A stretch of DNA of 64,000 nucleotides. It comes from Dyadobacter psychrotolerans (lineage in GTDB: Bacteria; Bacteroidota; Bacteroidia; Cytophagales; Spirosomataceae). Shown here in pieces: positions 25,407 through 33,860 of the stretch; within the stretch, counting starts at the first letter, position 1; the number at the start of each line of letters is the position of its first letter. The translations under genes were made by a program, and so were the position numbers. The notes beneath the pieces were generated by a model. It was not told where the DNA came from. It ran no database searches and was given only the letters and a program-made list of their open reading frames with translations. The stretch spans positions 744,001 to 808,000 of the forward strand of contig NZ_SMFL01000003.1 of NCBI RefSeq assembly GCF_004349265.1. Direction: 5' to 3'.

Positions 25407-26525
25407 TTACTCTTCAAAACTTGGAACATTCACACGTACACCACCTTTCATAGCCGATTCGTGGGCGCAAATACCTGCGCAGGTGTAGTTTGCCGCTAAA
25501 GCTGCATCAACCGCAGAATCTCTTCCTTCGATAATGGCTGCAACAAACTCCTGCACCAAATGCGGGTGAGACCCTCCGTGACCTGCACCCTGTAAAAAGG
25601 ATACGTGGTTCGGATCGTCAATTTTTTCTCTTTTGGTAAAATGTTTGATCGGTTCAATCAGCAGTTCATCTGTATCCGGAACATCAACGCGTTTTGCATT
25701 TTCGCCGCCATCAAAAATAATGTGGCTTTCATCCTGCAACTGTTCCCATTCGAATGACATTTTTGTACCATACACATCATAACTTTCGCGGTACTGGCGC
25801 ACAACATCAAACAACGAGCGTGTTGCTTCTGCAACAACATCTGTGTTTTTAAGCGTAAATGTTGCCGTTTCTACTGCAAAAGGCGAACCGTAACGGCTTG
25901 TCAGGTCGTCGGACAATCTTCCTGATCCGTGGCAAACCACCGTTTCCGCAATTGTGTTATTAATTTTCAAAAGCGGAGAAATCGCATGTGTTCCGTTGAG
26001 CATTGGCGGGTAACCTTTCCAGTATTCGCCCCAGCCTTCCATGCTCATATCCTGAATATGAGAACCACGTACAAACTGGATTCTCCCCAGCTCTCCGCTT
26101 TCTGCCAGCTTCAAACCATACAAAAATTCTCGGGTATACAATGCAGTTTCCATCATCATATACACCTTTTTAGACCTGCGTTTTGCTTCAACAATGGCTG
26201 TACAATCTTCAACCGTCATAGCCATTGGGATTGTGCAGGCTGTATGTTTTCCTGCATTAAGAGCGGCCAGCGTCATTTTGGCGTGTTCAGGAACGGGTGT
26301 TACGACGTGAATAGCATCTACATCTTCCCGAAGCGGAACATCCTCAAAATTTTCAAATACCAGATTGGGGTCCAGATTAAATTTGGCAGTCAGTTCATCA
26401 CGGGTTTCTTTGCTGCGGGTACAGATCCCTACTGCTTTAATATTCGGGTGACTTTGATAGATAGGGATAAATTCTTTTCCGAAGCCCATACCTACGATTA
26501 CGACTGTGATTTGTTTCTGACTCAT
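25407..26525 (-). CDS. Gfo/Idh/MocA-family oxidoreductase
   Basis: 372 residues, cytosolic (no Tat signal, unlike the relative at 39551). Rossmann start VVIVGMGFGKEFIPIY; the dinucleotide-fold segment DAIHVVTPVPEHAKMTLAAL and the family lysine region GKHTACTIPMA, where the usual EKP is replaced, are recognisable. The C-terminal substrate domain contains GAGHGGSHPHLVQEF, a motif usual in sugar and inositol members. It probably oxidises or reduces a sugar using NAD(P). Its gene lies between a duplicated 47-bp repeat and the isomerase. Confidence 0.88.
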   Translation of the reverse strand: MSQKQITVVIVGMGFGKEFIPIYQSHPNIKAVGICTRSKETRDELTAKFNLDPNLVFENFEDVPLREDVDAIHVVTPVPEHAKMTLAALNAGKHTACTIPMAMTVEDCTAIVEAKRRSKKVYMMMETALYTREFLYGLKLAESGELGRIQFVRGSHIQDMSMEGWGEYWKGYPPMLNGTHAISPLLKINNTIAETVVCHGSGRLSDDLTSRYGSPFAVETATFTLKNTDVVAEATRSLFDVVRQYRESYDVYGTKMSFEWEQLQDESHIIFDGGENAKRVDVPDTDELLIEPIKHFTKREKIDDPNHVSFLQGAGHGGSHPHLVQEFVAAIIEGRDSAVDAALAANYTCAGICAHESAMKGGVRVNVPSFEE

Positions 26526-26553
26526 GTTTTATATTGTTATTGATTTAAAGATT

Positions 26554-26663
26554 CCAGGGCGATGCCCTGGGTTGAGAGATGGACCCCTTTCAGGGCTAGG
26601 GCGTCGCACCTACCTCCCAGGGCGGTGCCCTGGGTTGAGAGATGAAGCCCTTTCAGGGCTAGG
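26554..26663. repeat. Two 47-bp REP-like palindromic units
   Basis: Units at 26554-26600 and 26617-26663 differ at three bases and are 63 bases apart. Each carries a hairpin CCAGGGC/GCCCTGG, then TTGAGAGAT, then a second hairpin around CCCTTTCAGGG. The second unit ends directly at the stop codon of the ThuA gene at 26664. Similar units are dispersed in many Bacteroidota genomes. Confidence 0.8.
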
Positions 26664-27395
26664 TTATCTGTTGGCGGCCCATTTTACAGCGTTGCGTAAG
26701 ATGGTCTTGTAGGGTTCAATTGTATGAGAGGCTGCATCGTGACCTAGTGCGATTCCTACAATTCTGCCTTTTGGATATTTTACAATTACCAGACTTGGAA
26801 ACACCTTATCTGAGTCTTTGGCTTTTGCGGTTGCAAGTACTTCCATTGGTGTTCCGGCAGGATCCGCAATAAAATAATACAGCTCGTCATTCAGGTTGAA
26901 AGTTGCCGGAACTCCTTTGGTAACCGGATGTTTGGTATTGGTAATCGTTACATCAAACGGTCCATACTTGTTATGACCCCGGGAACCACCACCAACCAAC
27001 TTTTGATTATATTCAGGCCAGTCTTTCCAGTTATACCAAAGGGCAGGGTGAGCAAGTACCAGACCTTTTCCCGCATCCGCAAATGCAAAGATCGCTTTGC
27101 GCGTAGCTTCATCCTTTATTGGCTGGTTATTGGCAAGATACAAAACGTCAATGTTCGGAAGTTTGGCCAAAATCGTTGTCGGATCACTGGTGTATTCCAC
27201 GCTTGCAAGACCATCTTTCTGTAAGGTTGCAACGTCTTCCTGTTTGTACCATTTGTCAAAATCATGAGATTCTCCCCCGCCAACAAGTAATACACGAATC
27301 GCCTTTTTTTTCGGAAATGCGGATGCAGTATCAGAAGTCCCAAAAACAGCAAGGAGCAGCAGAATCAGTGAAGCTTTAAAAATTGAATTGATCAT
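26664..27395 (-). CDS. Secreted ThuA-domain protein
   Basis: 243 residues with a signal peptide (LILLLLAVFGTSDTASA). The ThuA (class I glutamine-amidotransferase-like) fold follows: IRVLLVGGGESHDFDKWYK, VLYLANNQPIKDEATRKAIF, GLVLAHPALWYNWKDWPEYN and the late GRIVGIALGHDAASH. ThuA proteins are tied to uptake or processing of trehalose-like and other sugars, but the biochemical reaction is not settled. It lies 51 bases downstream of the large fusion, which also carries a ThuA domain. Confidence 0.88.
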   Translation of the reverse strand: MINSIFKASLILLLLAVFGTSDTASAFPKKKAIRVLLVGGGESHDFDKWYKQEDVATLQKDGLASVEYTSDPTTILAKLPNIDVLYLANNQPIKDEATRKAIFAFADAGKGLVLAHPALWYNWKDWPEYNQKLVGGGSRGHNKYGPFDVTITNTKHPVTKGVPATFNLNDELYYFIADPAGTPMEVLATAKAKDSDKVFPSLVIVKYPKGRIVGIALGHDAASHTIEPYKTILRNAVKWAANR

Positions 27396-27446
27396 TATTT
27401 AAAAAGAAGTTAAGAATTATTGTAGTTAAGAAGTTTGATAAACGAC

Positions 27447-30400
27447 TTATTTTGATACCCTCAAAATTCCATTCATACCTCTCCAGTGACCGGGGAAGGT
27501 ACACACAAAAGGATAATCACCAGGTACGTTTGGAACCGTAAATTCCAAGGTCACGGTTTCTCCCGAGTTGACCAGCCGGGTTGAGAAAAGCACTTCCGGA
27601 ATTTTGGGAACATACTGTTTTTCAGATGCTTTTGGATCTGCCAGCATGTCGTCTGCAGCTTTACCAACTTTTTGCAAAGACCCGGGTTTAATCACCAAAA
27701 AGTTATGCTGCATTCCGTCCGGGTTTTCCAGGTTAACAACCACTTTCTGTCCGGCTTTTACCTGAATCAGCTTTTTATCAAACTGAAGCATTTCCGGTAC
27801 CACTTTAAGTTCAATTACTGTTGCATTGCTTGCAGTAGCAGAAGCTTGTTTTGGTTTTCTCTCTTCCCCAGCCACTGTTTTACTTTCGTCGGGATGATTT
27901 AATTCCAGCGTCGCTTTTTGAAAATTACCCACAAAACCAAATCTGCCGGGGTAAGTACCTATTTTATCATCACCTTCCACATCTTCACCTGTACGTACCG
28001 AGGTTGTTAACGGTGCAGCAAACAGCATATGCGCCTTTGCCTCGGCGACTTGTTTACCATCTACTTCTATTGAAATTTTACCGGATTTTGTAAGGCTCGC
28101 AACGGCATCAAATTTTTCAGGAAGAGGTTGGGTTGTGGAAGCTTTTGATACCATTCCATGCTGTTTTACATCCATAACCAATTTCCCATCCTGAATATAA
28201 AGCGCATATCCGCCATCTTTTCCACCCTGACCGGCAATAAATCCCTGCAAATCTTTGTCTTTTGCTTTGGTAACACTTGCCCGGATCGTTATTTCTTTAC
28301 CTGTCACATCCGGGGAAAACTGCATGGTATTTCGTCTTCCCAACTGATAAACCTCTTTATTCAACGCAGCGGTAACCTGTTCGCTGAAAGTAGATTTTAA
28401 AGATTGTTTTTGGGCAGCAGCCAAAAATCCCTTCTGATGCGTAACTGCGGCAGCTAAAATCGCTTTGGACAACCATTTATCTTTTACGTTTTGTTCATCC
28501 AGTGAAGCCTTATACAAAGCTTCTCCTATTTGCTCCGAAGCAGGAAGCTCTATTAAAGCTACAAATCCAGACAAACGCGTATTCAGATTTGGATCTTTCA
28601 ACACAGGCTGAATTGCTCCGAAACTTTGTGCATTTTTTGGTAAAACACTCGTAGCTGCTTTTCTAACTCCGGCAGCAGGATGTGTTATCGCCTTGTTTAC
28701 AACCTGAATTGCTTCTGCATTTGTGCCGTCCAGCACACCAAGTCCGTGCAGCGTCCACAAAGCGTGAACAGCCGGACTATTCAGCCCAATTTCATCTACC
28801 TTCGGGTTATTAATGATTTTATACAAATCAGGAACGACGGAGAGTTTTTTTGATTCAACCAGAAGTCGCTGTGCAGTCATCCGCCAGAACATATTGTCAT
28901 TTTCGAGCGCGGCTATCAGCCCCGGCAGGTCGTCCTTTGACAGTTTTAGTGCAGGTGTTGTTTTTGCGTTTTTGTAAATAACCCTGTAAACCCGGCCATG
29001 ATTTAAATCACGCATCGGACTGCTGAATGCATTTCCCTGTCCGTGTGGCTGTTCTTTAAAAGGAATGATAAATTCAGCAGGCGACTGGGCCGGAACAAAA
29101 ACATTATGCTGAATGATGAAGTTGTACCAGTCTGCAATCCACATTGCGCCGTCGGGGCCCACTTCTGCCTGAACAGGCCCAAACCATTCATCTGAACTTG
29201 CCATAAAATTCCAGCCATCCTTTTCGGTAAAGCCGGCTCCGTCGGGCTCAATAATGGCTTTATGTACCAAACGAATTGTAGGTTCATTTACAAAGGCGAT
29301 GCGGTTCCAGTATTCTTTCGGGAAGTTTCTTGCTGTATAAAAATGATGTCCCGCCGCCGAAGTAAATCCACCGACAACATCCACCTGACGCAAATTTGGT
29401 GTCATCGAGTGCGCATCATAATGACCATCTATTTTTTGTACCGCCTGAATCGGCGACTCCTCTCCCGCTAGCGAACGCTGCAGATATTTGGCAGGCATAG
29501 AATAAAACGCGCTGTGGGTGTTATTGGCAGTAGACAGGAAAATGTTGTTATCTTCGGTTATGCCCAGCCCCCAGGTGTTATTGCTGCTATTTCCAAGAAA
29601 GGCAAATTCTTTCCCGTCCGGCTTAAAATTATAAACGCCCTGGGGAAAGTTAAAAGGTTTGCCATCAATCGTTCCTTTAAACCCTGAATAACCATTCACA
29701 CCCCAGATTTTATTGTCAAAGCCATACAACAGGTTGGACGGACCGGCATGCGTATCATTTTTACCCCAGCCCGTCATGATTACTTCGCGAACATCAGCAA
29801 CATCGTCTCCGTTTGTGTCTTTCATAAAAACAAAATCGGGTGCCATGGAAACGATGATTCCACCATTTGAAAACACCATACTGGTCGGGATGTTGAGTTT
29901 ATCTGCAAAAACAGTAAACTTATCTGCCCTGCCATCGCCGTCTGTATCCTCACAGATTTTAATGCGGTCGTTGGCGGCTCCATCGGTTTCTTTAAAAGTA
30001 TTTGGATAATCGACAGACTCCACAACCCAGAGCCGTCCCCGTTCATCCCACGCCATGGCAATTGGATTGGTAATATCCGGTTCAGCAGCAAAAAGCTTAA
30101 TTTCAAAATCCGCAGGAATCTGGGTTAATTTATTCGATTCGGCAGGTGACAGTGCATCCTGCATCTTCGGAACAACGTGACGTTTGGTGTATTTAGAAAT
30201 CGTGTCCGAATCATAAATGTCAGGATTAGGAATATTTAGTGCCTCTATCTGGCTTTTTACTTTGTCACCAACTGCCCATAATACGCCGTTTCTTACAAGA
30301 TCAAGAAATCCTTTGTTTGTCCAGGTACTGTCTTCGTGACCATAAGCCGTGTAAAAAACGCGCCCTTTTCCTTCATTTCTCACCCAGGTATAGGGTTCAT

Positions 30401-30998
30401 GCTGGTCGCCTTCGATCCTTTCTCCCAATACCGTTTTATCAGGATTTAAATTTTGATGCACATAAGTTTCATCCCATGTCTCAAAATCAGTGATGCCTTT
30501 CATTACCGGATGATCTGCTTTTAAAATTGTGTTTTTAAATCGTCCGGTCTTGTGCGATGCGAACTGTCCGCCAATCGTTTTGATATACCACTTCGAATTT
30601 CTGAAACAACCCGAAGCAGAATGTAACGGGATTAGTCCTTTACCGCCTTCTACAAATGCCTTCATCGCATTTTCCTGGGCAGGAGGCAGCGAATCATGAT
30701 TGGCATAAATAATAAGACCGTCGTATTTATTGAGATTTTCGGTATTCAGGTCGTTGATATCAGTCGTATAACTCATGTTGATACCACTGCGAAATAGTTT
30801 TATTCCCAGCCAGGGAGCATATTTTCCCGAATCGTGATGTTTGCTGGTATGACCCAGAAAAAGAATTTCTGCTCTTCTTCCTTCAACTTTTGCTGTACCG
30901 GATTTAGTTCCGGAAGAGTTCATTTTATTATGCGCACAACCTATGGCAAACAAGCCAATAAATATTGCGGCGATATACTTTCTTGTTACTCCATTCAT
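27447..30998 (-). CDS. ThuA / dehydrogenase-propeller / HEAT / cupredoxin fusion lipoprotein
   Basis: 1183 residues. Lipoprotein signal with Cys21 (FAIGC). In order: ThuA domain (about 42-250, starting AEILFLGHTSKHHDSG); a PVC-type dehydrogenase-like propeller (about 285-660) with KICEDTDGDGRADKF, VFMKDTNGDDVADV and GPDGAMWIADWYN; HEAT-like helices (about 690-880); a LamG-like strand region (about 890-1040); and a C-terminal cupredoxin with His (DGMQHNFLV), Cys and His (FVCTFPGHW) and Met (RGMNG), a complete type 1 copper site. No CxxCH heme motif is present anywhere. It likely oxidises a sugar outside the cytoplasm and passes electrons through copper. Very long but no frameshift seen. Confidence 0.85.
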   Translation of the reverse strand: MNGVTRKYIAAIFIGLFAIGCAHNKMNSSGTKSGTAKVEGRRAEILFLGHTSKHHDSGKYAPWLGIKLFRSGINMSYTTDINDLNTENLNKYDGLIIYANHDSLPPAQENAMKAFVEGGKGLIPLHSASGCFRNSKWYIKTIGGQFASHKTGRFKNTILKADHPVMKGITDFETWDETYVHQNLNPDKTVLGERIEGDQHEPYTWVRNEGKGRVFYTAYGHEDSTWTNKGFLDLVRNGVLWAVGDKVKSQIEALNIPNPDIYDSDTISKYTKRHVVPKMQDALSPAESNKLTQIPADFEIKLFAAEPDITNPIAMAWDERGRLWVVESVDYPNTFKETDGAANDRIKICEDTDGDGRADKFTVFADKLNIPTSMVFSNGGIIVSMAPDFVFMKDTNGDDVADVREVIMTGWGKNDTHAGPSNLLYGFDNKIWGVNGYSGFKGTIDGKPFNFPQGVYNFKPDGKEFAFLGNSSNNTWGLGITEDNNIFLSTANNTHSAFYSMPAKYLQRSLAGEESPIQAVQKIDGHYDAHSMTPNLRQVDVVGGFTSAAGHHFYTARNFPKEYWNRIAFVNEPTIRLVHKAIIEPDGAGFTEKDGWNFMASSDEWFGPVQAEVGPDGAMWIADWYNFIIQHNVFVPAQSPAEFIIPFKEQPHGQGNAFSSPMRDLNHGRVYRVIYKNAKTTPALKLSKDDLPGLIAALENDNMFWRMTAQRLLVESKKLSVVPDLYKIINNPKVDEIGLNSPAVHALWTLHGLGVLDGTNAEAIQVVNKAITHPAAGVRKAATSVLPKNAQSFGAIQPVLKDPNLNTRLSGFVALIELPASEQIGEALYKASLDEQNVKDKWLSKAILAAAVTHQKGFLAAAQKQSLKSTFSEQVTAALNKEVYQLGRRNTMQFSPDVTGKEITIRASVTKAKDKDLQGFIAGQGGKDGGYALYIQDGKLVMDVKQHGMVSKASTTQPLPEKFDAVASLTKSGKISIEVDGKQVAEAKAHMLFAAPLTTSVRTGEDVEGDDKIGTYPGRFGFVGNFQKATLELNHPDESKTVAGEERKPKQASATASNATVIELKVVPEMLQFDKKLIQVKAGQKVVVNLENPDGMQHNFLVIKPGSLQKVGKAADDMLADPKASEKQYVPKIPEVLFSTRLVNSGETVTLEFTVPNVPGDYPFVCTFPGHWRGMNGILRVSK

Positions 30999-31169
30999 TT
31001 AATTCAACATTTTTGCATGAAAATTCCTCTACGCCGGCAAACTCTGTTACGGGTTTGATGTAATTCTGAAAGTCATTAAATAACGGGATGAGCGGTGTAA
31101 TACACTGAGTGTGCAACTAATGAAAGTATGACGATTCCAAAGATTACTTGCCACGAATCCGGAAAGTGA

Positions 31170-31210
31170 TAAATTAAACGGGTGAATGCATCAAATCATG
31201 CATTCACCCG
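31170..31210 (-). terminator. Terminator closing the SusC-SusD-DUF3823 transcript
   Basis: A perfect 12-bp stem (CGGGTGAATGCA with its complement) at 31179-31190 and 31199-31210, then TTTAATTTAT on the minus strand. It separates the sus-like operon from the large fusion gene. Confidence 0.8.
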
Positions 31211-31221
31211 GACAGGTTTTC

Positions 31222-31923
31222 TTAAAGCTGCACCTTCTGGACAGGCGAAAAAACCATATCTTCCACATCCTTAATTTTGACGCCTACCCTTGCGAAAACA
31301 TATTTCTGGGTTGGTGTTATTGCCGGAACAGTTGCAGTAAGATTAATACTGTTCAAATCCTTTACATCGGCACCTGCTACGTCGGTTACGACAATGTTGG
31401 TTGCACGGGCAACGAATTCCGTTTTGTTTACATAAAGTGAAACACGTTCAATTGCTTTGGCATTTACATCGGTAATGATTTTCTCTAATTTCAGAGCCAC
31501 ATTTACTTTACTTTCGCCACCGCTAAACTGCGCATTTCTGATCATGTAGTATGGTAAAACTTCAACATCCAGCTGCTGATTCCCGGCCAGTTTAACATAA
31601 AGGGTGTCTTTTGCTGAAGCATCTTTCTGAATTGTCATAAACGGCCCTCTTCCCTTTGGAAACACCATTTTATAATTGCCGTCAAAAAGAACGGCTGAGT
31701 AGGATCCGGTTTGGGAAACGGGAGCATCAATCGCAGCCAGCTTGCCAAATCCCGGCTGCCACAGCTGTAAACGTACCTGATCGTACTCCACTCCAATTGG
31801 TTCACCTTTGTAAACAACATTTCCTGAAAGAACAGATTTTGGTGCTGTGAAGTTATCTTTTTCACAGGAAGTAAAGACCACCGACAGAGCCAGGAGACTG
31901 AATAATTGAAACCTGATTTTCAT
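31222..31923 (-). CDS. DUF3823-type lipoprotein of a Sus-like locus
   Basis: 233 residues from the ATG at 31923, which places the lipobox correctly (SVVFTSCEKDN, Cys about 19); an ATG 21 bases upstream is also possible. The sequence SVLSGNVVYKGEPIGVEYDQ opens a beta-rich carboxypeptidase-regulatory-like domain and the rest is strands, as in DUF3823 proteins, which always neighbour SusC/SusD. It is probably outer-membrane anchored and surface exposed, helping bind the imported glycan. It lies 27 bases after susD and is the last gene before the terminator. Confidence 0.75.
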   Translation of the reverse strand: MKIRFQLFSLLALSVVFTSCEKDNFTAPKSVLSGNVVYKGEPIGVEYDQVRLQLWQPGFGKLAAIDAPVSQTGSYSAVLFDGNYKMVFPKGRGPFMTIQKDASAKDTLYVKLAGNQQLDVEVLPYYMIRNAQFSGGESKVNVALKLEKIITDVNAKAIERVSLYVNKTEFVARATNIVVTDVAGADVKDLNSINLTATVPAITPTQKYVFARVGVKIKDVEDMVFSPVQKVQL

Positions 31924-31950
31924 AATATCTTTTCGTTTGAACATGATCAG

Positions 31951-33840
31951 TTATTGATTAGGGTTTCTTACGATTTTAGGATTGTTATTGATCACCTCGT
32001 CAGCAATGGAGGTATAATAGTTACCAAACTGGAAACGGTCCGCACCTGTAACCCGGCTTAACCTGATGACCTTATAAATCCATTTTCCGTTGTTTTGGGA
32101 AGCCGGATCGTAAATTTTGTAAGACCAAAGTCCCCATGGCTGCGTATTTCTTTTGGTGGCTTTGCCCAAATCTTTGGAAAGGTCAGCTGCATTAATCGCG
32201 TTGCCATCCATAATCAAATGGGCAATTCTCCATCTTTTCATGTCATAAAGGTAATGTCCTTCAAAAGCAAGCTCAACCCTGCGTTCATGTACGATCCTGT
32301 CGAAAGTGACGTCCGATGCTTTCAAGGGTGTAACCAAACCTGCACGGGCACGTACCTGGTTCATATAACCGGCAGCATCCGCAGTTTGCCCAAGTTCGAA
32401 AGCGGCTTCGGCAGCGTTTAACAATACTTCAGCATACCGGTAACGAACAAACCAAACTTCACTTTGTACCCCACGCTGACCAGAACCTACTACCGGATCA
32501 AGATATTTTCTAAGGTAAAAACCGCTTTGCGCAGTAAACTCAAAACCATCAATCGGGCCGTCAAAGCCAACTACCTGTTCAGGAACCGTTTTTCCTGGCA
32601 GCGTTTTTTGTGCTCCGCGGTCGTCTCCACTTAATATAGTTCCGTTTGCCAATTGAAATCCGGCCCAGATATCTACCGCTCTTCCTTTGAATGAAGTGCC
32701 CGGAAGCATCACAGTTCCAGCCAAACGGGCATCACGACCGGCGAAAATATCAACCTGATTGGTATAGTAAAGTGGTGTTCCGGCAGCATTGGTCGTTGGA
32801 ATCGGAGCAAAGGTATTGTCGAGTTTTTCAAATGCTTCCACGAAATTAAGCGAAGGGTTAATCCGGCCGCCTTCTTCTTCCTCCGCACCGTAACGAGGCT
32901 GATTTGAAATCGTAAAACCATGTACTTTTCCACTTTTCAATTTGAAATCATCAACAAAAATGACTTCTGAATTATTCGCCTTGTCATAAAAAATGCTTGC
33001 AAAGTTTTCAGACAGATCAGGCTTTTTGGTATACAATGCATACGCGCCCGCTTTTCCGCTGATAATTTCTTTTGCAGCAGCTAATGCTTTGGTATAATAA
33101 CCGGTTGCCATCGTTGCCGGAATTCCAACTTCACCGCTTGTCAATGTTACTTGCGGCGTGTTCACTCCGTATTTAGCAATCGATGCAGCGTAAATTGCAG
33201 CTCTTGCTTCCATTGCCAATGCCGCCGCCATCGTCACACGGGATTTTTCAGTTGCATTGGCCGGTAATTTACTTTTGATCGCCTCAGCTTCACTGATTAT
33301 AAAATCATAAATCTCGGATTCCTTTGCCCTTGGCTGTTGTAAATAAGAAGGATCACCGCCGAAATCGTAAGTCAGCGGTTCGAGAATCAAAGGAACTCCG
33401 CCCATTCTTTTCACCAGCTCAAAATAGTACGAGGCTCTCAAAAATCTTGCTTCGGCAAGAAACCGGTCTTTGGATGCAGCACTCAGCTTGTCTGCCGCAG
33501 TGCATTTTTGGATAAACAAATTGATTTCCCGGATGTAGGTATAATCCCAGGTTCTCCACGAATCCAGGTTCCAGCCGCTGTTCTGAAAATCGCCATAACT
33601 TCCTGCATTCGAAAAGAAAGCTTCATTAAACCCACCCAGAGACGGCCAGTCTTTAACCGTTCCGATGTCATAATAACGGTTGTATAAATTTCCGAGAAGG
33701 GATAAAACCTGGCTGTCATCCAACCAGATCTGTTCCTCGGACAATATGCTTGTTGGAGGACGATCCAAAAATGCGTCGTCATTACAACTCCAGCTTAGCA
33801 AAAGCATCAAAAAAACAGGTATATAAAATATCTTTTTCAT
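31951..33840 (-). CDS. SusD/RagB-family outer-membrane glycan-binding lipoprotein
   Basis: 629 residues. Lipoprotein signal with Cys19 (LLLSWSCND). The TPR-like helical core of SusD is recognisable: RFLAEARFLRASYYFELVK, AALAMEARAAIYAAS and, near the C-terminus, RYRYAEVLLNAAEAAFELG, VRARAG, and FDRIVHERRVELAFEGHYLYD, the strongest family signature. It binds a glycan at the surface and acts as the lid for the SusC pore encoded 20 bases upstream. Substrate cannot be read from the sequence. Confidence 0.95.
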   Translation of the reverse strand: MKKIFYIPVFLMLLLSWSCNDDAFLDRPPTSILSEEQIWLDDSQVLSLLGNLYNRYYDIGTVKDWPSLGGFNEAFFSNAGSYGDFQNSGWNLDSWRTWDYTYIREINLFIQKCTAADKLSAASKDRFLAEARFLRASYYFELVKRMGGVPLILEPLTYDFGGDPSYLQQPRAKESEIYDFIISEAEAIKSKLPANATEKSRVTMAAALAMEARAAIYAASIAKYGVNTPQVTLTSGEVGIPATMATGYYTKALAAAKEIISGKAGAYALYTKKPDLSENFASIFYDKANNSEVIFVDDFKLKSGKVHGFTISNQPRYGAEEEEGGRINPSLNFVEAFEKLDNTFAPIPTTNAAGTPLYYTNQVDIFAGRDARLAGTVMLPGTSFKGRAVDIWAGFQLANGTILSGDDRGAQKTLPGKTVPEQVVGFDGPIDGFEFTAQSGFYLRKYLDPVVGSGQRGVQSEVWFVRYRYAEVLLNAAEAAFELGQTADAAGYMNQVRARAGLVTPLKASDVTFDRIVHERRVELAFEGHYLYDMKRWRIAHLIMDGNAINAADLSKDLGKATKRNTQPWGLWSYKIYDPASQNNGKWIYKVIRLSRVTGADRFQFGNYYTSIADEVINNNPKIVRNPNQ

Positions 33841-33860
33841 CTTGAAATCTTTAAAATGAT

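Noticed and set aside
25929-26543. A 204-codon open frame opposite the Gfo/Idh/MocA gene
   Set aside because: Fully antisense to a well-supported coding region; the translation is rich in Cys, His and Phe with no domain.
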